Part shown: piece after piece, positions 11,812-16,959 of the stretch | How the letters are laid out: each line of letters starts with the position of its first letter | Position numbering within the stretch: the stretch's first letter is position 1 | NCBI GenBank assembly: GCA_943324725.2 | Contig: CALPMR020000032.1 | Location: forward strand, 1-16,959 | From: Bordetella parapertussis | GTDB lineage: Bacteria > Cyanobacteriota > Cyanobacteriia > PCC-6307 > Cyanobiaceae | Direction: 5' to 3' | DNA length: 16,959 nucleotides | Translations under genes and position numbers: made by a program | The notes under the pieces: generated by a model | Database searches by the model: none | What the model was told of the DNA's origin: nothing | The model's input: the letters and a program-made list of their open reading frames with translations, nothing else

Positions 11812-13686
11812 ATGGGCGAGCGCAGCGAGCTGAGTGTGGACGTGGTGGTCTGGGGTGGCGGTAGCGGCGGCGTTGCGGCGGCCCTGCAGGCAGGCCGCGC
11901 CGGCGCCAGCACCCTGCTGCTGACACCGGGGCCCTGGCTGGGCGGCATGGTCAGCGCTGCCGGGGTCTGCGCTCCCGATGGCAATGAACTGACGCCCTGG
12001 CAGAGCGGCCTCTGGGGGGCCCTGCTGCGGGCCCTGGAACAGGAGGAACCCGAGGGACTGGATCAGAACTGGGTCAGCTGCTTCGGCTACCGCCCGGCCA
12101 CGGCGGAGCGGATCCTGCGCCGCTGGCTGGCCGCCGAAGCCTTGGTCCAGTGGTGGCCCGAGTGCAGCCTGCTGGAGGTGGTGACCCACCGGGACAGCAT
12201 CACCACCCTGCGCGTGGCCCGCTCTGAGACCAGCGCCGGTGGCAGCGCTGCAGGCTCCGACGCCAGCATCGCCACCCTCCAGCCCAGGATCGTGATCGAC
12301 GGCAGCGATCGCGGCGATCTGATCGGCTGCAGCGGCAGTGGATTTCGGCTGGGCTGGGAAGCCCAGGAGCAATGGCAGGAGCCCAGTGCACCCAGCCAGC
12401 TGCGATTGGAGCGTGACCCATTCTTCGGCCGGCAGCCTGTCCAGTCCCCCACCTGGGTGGTGATGGCTCAGCTGAACGCTGACGCGCCTTGCTCGGATCT
12501 GGCCGCCGCCGTGGCGCCGCCATCACCCTTTGCGGGGGCCACCGCGGCCTTTGGCCTGCAAAAGACCCTCACCTATGGCCGCCTGCCCGGGGGCCTGGTG
12601 ATGCTGAACTGGCCGTTGCAGGGCAACGACTGGCACGACGGCCTCGATCGTGCCTTTGGATCGCCGCCGAACCGGCCGCAACAAGCGGCGGCTGAGGCGG
12701 AGCTGTACGCCGACATGCAGCGCCACAGCCTGCGCTTCGCCGAGCTGCTGGCCCAGCTCAGTGGCGGCTGGCTGCAACCGGGACGGGCCTTCCCCTCGGC
12801 CCTGGAGGCCCGGCAAGGGGCCCTGGAGGGGGAGCAGGCCCTGGCGCTGATGCCCTACTGGCGCGAAGGCAGGCGACTGGTGGGTCAGAGCGTGGTGCTG
12901 GAGCAGCACCTGTTGCCACAGGCGACGGGCGCATGCCTCGCGCCGCTGCCATGCGATCAGAACGGTCAGAGCACGGCCATCGCCGTGGGCAACTACGCCA
13001 ATGACCACCACTATCCCGGCGGTGATTGGCCCCTGGCGCCGAAAAGCTGTCGCTGGGGCGGGCGCTGGAGCGGCACGCCGTTCACGATTCCCTACGGCGC
13101 GCTCGTCAGCCGCGACATCCGCAATCTGCTGGCTGCCGACAAGTGCATCAGCGTCAGTCACATGGCCAATGGCGCCACGCGCTTGCAACCGCTGGTGTTG
13201 AACATCGGCCAGGCAGCGGGTCTGGCGGCTGCCCTCTGCTGTCGCACCGGCCTGATGCCGGCGGAATTGCCCCCGCGGCAACTGCAGGAGGCGCTGATCA
13301 GCGATGCCAAGGCGCCTGCCGCTCCCCTTCCCCTCTGGGACACCCCCTGGCACCACCCCGAATGGCGCCGGCGACAACGACGGGCGATCGCAGATCCCAG
13401 CCTGCTCCTACCCAGCGGTGAGCTGCCGGGAGGCACCGACCTGCAGCCCTGGCAGGCGCCGCCGCAGCGGGGTGAACAGCTCTGGCAGGGGGAACTGCAA
13501 CCGGACGGCTGCGGGGGATTTGCGCTGCTGGTGGCTGGGCGTTCATGGCCCGTGATCACCCTGGAGCCGGCGCTGCATCACTGGCTGCTGGCCCAGGAGC
13601 GACCCCGCAGCGTGTCCCTGATCGGTTCTGCCAATCCCTGGGGCCCCTGGCTGCGGGTCTCACGGCTGGCCGAAGCCGGGGGCTAG
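11812..13686 (+). CDS. FAD-dependent oxidoreductase (FAD_oxidored family), substrate unknown
   Basis: The 624-residue protein has an N-terminal FAD/NAD fold (VVVWGGGSGGVAAALQAGRA, 11-30, with GGGSGG), then LGGMVSAAGV (43-52) as in the FAD_oxidored family. Other family landmarks are IDGSDRGDLIGCSG (162-175), REGRRLVGQS (351-360), VGNYANDHH (392-400) and the flavin-contacting end IPYGALVSRDIRNLL followed by SHMANGATRLQP (449-460) and NIGQAAGLAAAL. Residues about 490-624 form an extra C-terminal part. No signal peptide is seen. The substrate is unknown; some family members oxidise or dehydrate secondary metabolites or carotenoids. It is a single gene, divergent from metG, and shares its stop bases (CTAG) with the convergent ribonuclease gene. 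The translated start ATG 11812 gives a short leader before the FAD fold. Confidence 0.88.
   Translation: MGERSELSVDVVVWGGGSGGVAAALQAGRAGASTLLLTPGPWLGGMVSAAGVCAPDGNELTPWQSGLWGALLRALEQEEPEGLDQNWVSCFGYRPATAERILRRWLAAEALVQWWPECSLLEVVTHRDSITTLRVARSETSAGGSAAGSDASIATLQPRIVIDGSDRGDLIGCSGSGFRLGWEAQEQWQEPSAPSQLRLERDPFFGRQPVQSPTWVVMAQLNADAPCSDLAAAVAPPSPFAGATAAFGLQKTLTYGRLPGGLVMLNWPLQGNDWHDGLDRAFGSPPNRPQQAAAEAELYADMQRHSLRFAELLAQLSGGWLQPGRAFPSALEARQGALEGEQALALMPYWREGRRLVGQSVVLEQHLLPQATGACLAPLPCDQNGQSTAIAVGNYANDHHYPGGDWPLAPKSCRWGGRWSGTPFTIPYGALVSRDIRNLLAADKCISVSHMANGATRLQPLVLNIGQAAGLAAALCCRTGLMPAELPPRQLQEALISDAKAPAAPLPLWDTPWHHPEWRRRQRRAIADPSLLLPSGELPGGTDLQPWQAPPQRGEQLWQGELQPDGCGGFALLVAGRSWPVITLEPALHHWLLAQERPRSVSLIGSANPWGPWLRVSRLAEAGG
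12305..12312. repeat. HIP1 octamer
   Basis: GCGATCGC inside the FAD-oxidoreductase gene, in the codons of the SDRGD motif. Confidence 0.7.
13384..13391. repeat. HIP1 octamer
   Basis: GCGATCGC near the 3' part of the FAD-oxidoreductase gene. With the two others this gives three exact sites in 17 kb; many 7-of-8 variants occur as well. Confidence 0.7.
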
Positions 13687-15764
13687 GTGCTGGCCCGCAG
13701 CCGCAACTGATCCCGCAGCGAATCCACCAGCTCCACCCGCACCAGCAGCGGATCACCGGGCTTGGCCGGACCGGGGCAGAGGCAGGGGAAGTCGAGGCAG
13801 AGCTCCTCGAGGTGCACCAAGGCGATATCGTCCTGGGGACGCAGCCAGCGCAACATCAGGCCGCGCCAATTGGGGCGTGGATTCTGTTCAAACCAGACCT
13901 GCTGCCAATGGCGCTGATCTTCGCGGCTGATCGTGATGCCTTCCCGTACCGCTCCCTCCAGGCTGCTCAGCAGCGCCGCCATCTGGGCCTCATCCAGCAC
14001 CGCTTGTCCCTCCAGCTGCAGCGCCAACTGCCGCTGGGTGAGCAGGTCGCCGTAGCGCCGGATCGGCGAGGTGGCCTGCACATAGGCCTCGAGGCCAAGG
14101 CTGAAGTGGGGTGCGGGCTGGACCCCCACATGGCCGCGTCCCAGACAGCGCTTGAGCGCGGCGTGCCGCACCGGACCGGGCGGTAATTCGGCCAGTTCCT
14201 GCTCTGGGGGCAGATTGGCGCTCTGCTGACTGCGGTAGGGAAGGGGGAGGGAGCCGGCGATGCCATGGGCCGCGATCACGGCACCGGCCAGGATCATCGC
14301 CTCAGCCACCATGCTGCGGGAGGCCGAGGGCTCGGTGATCTCCAGTTGTGCCAGCTCCTGCTGGCAGCGGATCCGGCCTTCCGCCTGGTCCATCTCAAGG
14401 GCCCCACGCTGCAGGCGCCAGGCCCGCCGTTGCTTCATCAGGGCATGGATCAGGGCCGGAGCCGGCTCCTCGGGCGGCGCCAGCTCAATCAACTCATCGG
14501 CATCGCTGTAGGAGAGCCGGTAGGCGGGCTTCACCCAGCTGCGCAGCAGCTCATAGGACTGCACAGCTCCCGCCTCATCCAGTTCCACCGCCAGGCTCCA
14601 GGCGGGGCAGCGCTGGCCCTGTCGCAGGCTGAAGGCGCCGGTCACCAGCGCCAGCGGGAACATCGGCAAGGTGCCCGGCGCCAGATAGAGGCTGCTGCCG
14701 CGGCGCCTGGCTTCCAGATCCAGGGGGCTGTCCGCGGCGATCAGCCGACCGGGATCGGCAATGTGGATCCAGAGCCTGGGACGAGCTCCCGAGGAAGCGA
14801 CCTCCAGGCTGAGACCGTCGTCGATGTCAACGGTGTCGTCATCGTCGATCGTGAACAGGTGCAGCTGGCTGAGATCGCGGCGATGGTCGTCTCCAGGCCA
14901 GGCGTCTTCTGCCAGGGACAGCAGGCGCTCGGCCTCGGCCTCGAGCGCAGCGGTGAAGCCCAGTTCCCAGGTGCTGGATTCCAGCGAGGGCAGGTGGTGA
15001 CGAGGCCATTGCCCCAGATCGGCGAGCAGATGCCGAATCGCTCCGGCCTCGGCCGGGCAGTGGGCCTGCTGCAGCGCCTGGCGCAACGCGGCTGGCAGCG
15101 GCGTGTCAGCATCGCCGAGGGCCCAGCGCCGCAACAGAGCCAGCTCCTCAGCTTCAGCCCCGGAGAGATCGCTGATCGTGATCGGCAGACGCAGGCGCAG
15201 CTGCTGATGCCAGGCGTTGCGGCGATCGAGCACCAGCCGTTCACGCCGCCGTTGCAGGCGCAGGCGCCTGAGCTCAGTCAGTCCCCTGGGCAGCACCTGG
15301 CCATGACGCCAGCGAAAGAAGGTCTGATCACCCTGCAGCCACAGCCACAAGGCAGCGCGTAGGGCCGTTTCACTGGCTGAACCCAGCAGATCGGCCAGCT
15401 CTTCGAGGCTGATCGCCTCGGGATCGGCAGAGTCAGCTGGCGCACTGCCCAGCAACAGCCAGGCTGATGCCAGCTCCCTGGCCGGTGGCAAGGCAGCAAC
15501 AAGAATTGCGCTCTCCAGACCCCACGGCTGCTGCACGGGGCCGGGGGCCGGGGCCGAAAAACGATCGCCTGAAGCAATCAGATCAAGCTGTCGGACCGGC
15601 AGCGCCACAGGGCGAGCCGTTGCTCCGACCCGAAGCGTGGCGCGGCTGCCGCGAATCTCTTGAACGATGGCCAGCTGGGCGCCACGGTCCTCGATCAACC
15701 CAACCAGATCGCCGGGATGGAGGGCCGCTGGCGCGGATGGACGAGAACCTGCTGGCTGGGGCAA
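13683..15764 (-). CDS. rnb: RNB-domain 3'-5' exoribonuclease (RNase II/R family)
   Basis: This 693-residue exoribonuclease degrades single-stranded RNA processively from the 3' end. The RNB domain is at about 298-620. Catalytic Asp residues are D307, D313, D315 and D316, within TIDDDDTVDIDD, aligned with D201/D207/D209/D210 of E. coli RNase II. The conserved TSPIRRYGD (565-573) carries the catalytic-site arginines. SMVAEAMILAG (484-494) and YRSQQ also fit. The N-terminal part (1-290) has no clear cold-shock domains and resembles winged-helix regions of cyanobacterial members; the last 70 residues look S1-like. The start is a TTG at 15764, one base after the rpsR stop, and no better codon is available. 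It forms an operon with rpmG and rpsR. RNase II versus R cannot be settled by eye. Confidence 0.92.
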   Translation of the reverse strand: MPQPAGSRPSAPAALHPGDLVGLIEDRGAQLAIVQEIRGSRATLRVGATARPVALPVRQLDLIASGDRFSAPAPGPVQQPWGLESAILVAALPPARELASAWLLLGSAPADSADPEAISLEELADLLGSASETALRAALWLWLQGDQTFFRWRHGQVLPRGLTELRRLRLQRRRERLVLDRRNAWHQQLRLRLPITISDLSGAEAEELALLRRWALGDADTPLPAALRQALQQAHCPAEAGAIRHLLADLGQWPRHHLPSLESSTWELGFTAALEAEAERLLSLAEDAWPGDDHRRDLSQLHLFTIDDDDTVDIDDGLSLEVASSGARPRLWIHIADPGRLIAADSPLDLEARRRGSSLYLAPGTLPMFPLALVTGAFSLRQGQRCPAWSLAVELDEAGAVQSYELLRSWVKPAYRLSYSDADELIELAPPEEPAPALIHALMKQRRAWRLQRGALEMDQAEGRIRCQQELAQLEITEPSASRSMVAEAMILAGAVIAAHGIAGSLPLPYRSQQSANLPPEQELAELPPGPVRHAALKRCLGRGHVGVQPAPHFSLGLEAYVQATSPIRRYGDLLTQRQLALQLEGQAVLDEAQMAALLSSLEGAVREGITISREDQRHWQQVWFEQNPRPNWRGLMLRWLRPQDDIALVHLEELCLDFPCLCPGPAKPGDPLLVRVELVDSLRDQLRLRAST

Positions 15765-15765
15765 C

Positions 15766-15987
15766 TCAGCCTTCGGGGTTCACGAAGGGCAGCAGGGCGA
15801 CGATACGGGCGCGCTTGACAGCGTTGGTGAGATCCCGTTGCTGCCTGGCGGTGAGGCCCGTGAGCCGGCGGGGCAGAATTTTGCCGCGCTCGGTGATGAA
15901 CTTCTTGAGCAGATCGACGTCTTTGTAATCAATCGGATCGCCGGGCTTGATCGGCGACAGACGCTTCTTGAAGAAGGAACTGGACAT
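15766..15987 (-). CDS. rpsR: 30S ribosomal protein S18
   Basis: This 73-residue protein is S18: [36 protein letters not shown] and [20 protein letters not shown] are the standard S18 pattern, and the length is normal. It binds 16S rRNA with S6 on the platform of the small subunit. ATG 15987 begins SSSFFKKR; the leader is pyrimidine-rich and has no Shine-Dalgarno match. It lies between rpmG (191 bases upstream) and the RNB ribonuclease (1 base downstream), an arrangement seen in cyanobacteria. The 191-base gap to rpmG is long and repeat-rich. Confidence 0.97.
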   Translation of the reverse strand: MSSSFFKKRLSPIKPGDPIDYKDVDLLKKFITERGKILPRRLTGLTARQQRDLTNAVKRARIVALLPFVNPEG

Positions 15988-16030
15988 GCTGGGAAGGAGA
16001 AGGCTCGGAGGAAGAAGAAATCAGCCAGGG

Positions 16031-16163
16031 AGCCCAGGCAAGGGTGTTGTCGCCACGGTGACCTGGAGGGAGGACATGCCGAGGGAACCATGCACTGGCC
16101 TGGGCTTGACGCCGACTGCAGACAGGGATTCAGACAGGGAGAGGGGTTCTCAGTGGCCTGGGC
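16031..16163. repeat. repeat cluster in the rpmG-rpsR spacer
   Basis: Three relations are visible. TGGCCTGGGC occurs twice (16096-16105, 16154-16163). CAGACAGGGA occurs twice in tandem with a 2-base gap (16119-16128, 16131-16140). AGCCCAGGC (16031-16039) is the reverse complement of GCCTGGGCT (16098-16106), so the spacer RNA could fold with a 9-bp stem and a 58-nt loop. No coding frame is supported in the spacer. Confidence 0.5.
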
Positions 16164-16178
16164 CGGGGGCCCGAGGGA

Positions 16179-16373
16179 TCACTTGATCTCCTTGTGAACC
16201 GTGGCGCTGTTGCAATGGCGGCAGAACTTCTTGAGCTCCAGCCGTTCTGTGGTGTTGCGGCGATTCTTCTGGGTGGTGTAACGAGACACCCCAGGAGAAC
16301 GCTTGGCGGGGTTGGACCGGCATTCAGTGCACTCAAGAGTGACAACGAGCCGGACGCCCTTGTTTTTGGCCAT
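16179..16373 (-). CDS. rpmG: 50S ribosomal protein L33
   Basis: The 64-residue protein is L33: [37 protein letters not shown] and [14 protein letters not shown]. It is the zinc-ribbon (C+) form with C15-x2-C18 and C51-x2-C54. ATG 16373 is the family start. The same frame stays open upstream to 16658 through the tandem-repeat region, but that part is not L33-like and would reach into pheT. It is the first gene of rpmG > rpsR > rnb and diverges from pheT. Confidence 0.97.
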   Translation of the reverse strand: MAKNKGVRLVVTLECTECRSNPAKRSPGVSRYTTQKNRRNTTERLELKKFCRHCNSATVHKEIK

Positions 16374-16416
16374 GGAAGGACGTTGCGCCGCGTGCGCGAA
16401 ACGAAGTTGATCGTGC

Positions 16417-16422
16417 ACATTA
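16417..16422 (-). promoter_or_regulatory. possible -10 box of rpmG
   Basis: On the minus strand TAATGT fits the TAnnnT -10 pattern usual in picocyanobacteria. It would give a leader of roughly 35-40 nt before the rpmG ATG. No convincing -35 is seen. Confidence 0.2.
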
Positions 16423-16478
16423 GCTCTTGACCGGTCCCCACCAGCTGATGACATTGGAAGCGTGGCCACTCTCTGGCC

Positions 16479-16588
16479 CACAACCTGGTCCTCAGCCTTG
16501 GCGACAATCTGATCTGCAGCCTTGGCAACAGACTGGTCTGCAGCCGTGGCGACAGCCTTGGCGACAACAGTGGCGACAACAAGCGACG
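16479..16588. repeat. degenerate 24-bp tandem repeat array between rpmG and pheT
   Basis: Two 24-base units starting CAGCCTTGGC (16493-16516 and 16517-16540) differ at few positions, with a third partial unit before them (16479-16492, ...CTGGTCCT). Shortened copies follow (CAGCCGTGGCGA, CAGCCTTGGCGACAA, CAGTGGCGACAA). Several frames on both strands stay open, as expected from a repeat length divisible by three. The array fills the divergent spacer and may be simple slippage-derived sequence or a binding array. Confidence 0.75.
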
Positions 16589-16601
16589 CTGAGCGGCTCA
16601 C

Positions 16602-16607
16602 TAGGAT
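16602..16607 (+). promoter_or_regulatory. possible -10 box of pheT
   Basis: TAGGAT fits the TAnnnT -10 pattern and lies 25 bases before the pheT ATG, giving a leader of about 20 nt. No -35 consensus is visible; the repeat array ends just upstream. Confidence 0.25.
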
Positions 16608-16632
16608 TGCGGCCCAGTTGTAGTCGGTCCGA

Positions 16633-16959
16633 ATGAGGGTTTCGCTCCAGTGGCTCAAGGAGCTCGTGCAGGTGGAGCCGGAGCAGCTGGAACCGCAGCA
16701 GCTGGCCGAGCGGCTCTCGATCGCCGGCTTTGAGGTGGAGGCGATCGACGATCTCGCCGCCCGGGCCCGGGGCGTGGTGGTCGGTTATGTCGCCGCCCGG
16801 GAGCCCCATCCCGATGCCGACAAGCTGAGTGTCTGCCAGGTGGAGGTGGCCGGCGGAGAACGGCTGCAGATCGTCTGTGGGGCGGCGAACGTGCGCGCTG
16901 GCATCCACGTGCCGGTGGCGCTGGTGGGCAGCACCCTGCCGGCCGTGGGCCTGACGATC
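16633..16959 (+). CDS. pheT: phenylalanyl-tRNA synthetase beta subunit, N-terminal part (3' truncated)
   Basis: The frame runs from ATG 16633 to the right edge without a stop (109 codons). [28 protein letters not shown] and the tRNA-binding OB-fold domain (from about residue 40: [42 protein letters not shown]) are typical of bacterial PheT. With PheS it forms the alpha2beta2 enzyme that charges tRNA-Phe; the rest of the roughly 800-residue chain, including the editing domain, lies beyond the window. It diverges from rpmG. Confidence 0.96.
   Translation, partial: MRVSLQWLKELVQVEPEQLEPQQLAERLSIAGFEVEAIDDLAARARGVVVGYVAAREPHPDADKLSVCQVEVAGGERLQIVCGAANVRAGIHVPVALVGSTLPAVGLTI

Noticed and set aside
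12523..13377. 284-codon minus-strand open frame inside the FAD-oxidoreductase gene
   Set aside because: Antisense to a gene with conserved motifs; no family resemblance.
14265..15362. 365-codon plus-strand open frame opposite the RNB ribonuclease
   Set aside because: Antisense to the RNB domain; composition is typical of a mirror translation in GC-rich DNA.
16374..16658. N-terminal extension of L33 through the repeat array
   Set aside because: The upstream start would lie inside pheT, the added residues are repeat-derived, and L33 proteins begin at the internal Met with AKNKG.
1..16959. Mobile elements, CRISPR arrays, defence or toxin-antitoxin systems
   Set aside because: None of the readable frames shows transposase, integrase, Cas, nuclease-defence or toxin motifs, and no regular spaced repeats were seen.

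Overview
The window is ordinary chromosomal DNA from a GC-rich cyanobacterium, most likely a picocyanobacterium of the Synechococcus/Cyanobium group. The evidence is a set of cyanobacterial genes in one compact stretch: pxcA/cemA (light-driven proton extrusion), a Psb32-like TPM protein (photosystem II repair), a CCB2/CCB4-type cytochrome b6 haem-attachment factor, the purS-purQ pair and cobU. The tRNA does not encode its CCA end, and three exact HIP1 octamers (GCGATCGC) are present. No prophage, transposase, CRISPR array, toxin-antitoxin pair or defence locus is visible.

Layout from left to right. The 3' end of a cobW-like GTPase gene (+) converges on a small secreted cysteine-containing protein (-). 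purS and purQ (+) encode two subunits of FGAM synthase. They converge on a typical 2-Cys peroxiredoxin (-) that has a clear intrinsic terminator. A lineage-type hypothetical gene (+) follows, then a 279-base gene-free stretch rich in inverted repeats, which ends in the terminator of an elongator tRNA-Met(CAU) (-). Next on the minus strand come a LysM/M23 peptidoglycan hydrolase and a tight five-gene run transcribed terB-like > psb32-like > pxcA > cobU > trmL. The CCB-type gene (+) diverges from terB and overlaps, tail to tail, the 3' end of lptC (-), which is itself coupled to metG (-) by a GTGA overlap. An FAD-dependent oxidoreductase (+) diverges from metG and shares a CTAG stop with the minus-strand operon rpmG > rpsR > RNase II/R. 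The 5' part of pheT (+) runs off the right edge, after a short tandem-repeat array.

How the genes fit together. Most are housekeeping: purine synthesis, cobamide synthesis, translation (MetRS, PheRS beta, S18, L33, TrmL, tRNA-Met) and RNA decay. A central block (psb32-like, pxcA, CCB-type) serves thylakoid and photosynthetic membrane function. lptC and the LysM/M23 hydrolase serve the cell envelope. The least explained items are the two small hypothetical proteins, the orphan FAD oxidoreductase, the structured intergenic stretch at 3167-3445, and the repeat-rich spacers on both sides of rpmG. I found no convincing new multi-gene system.
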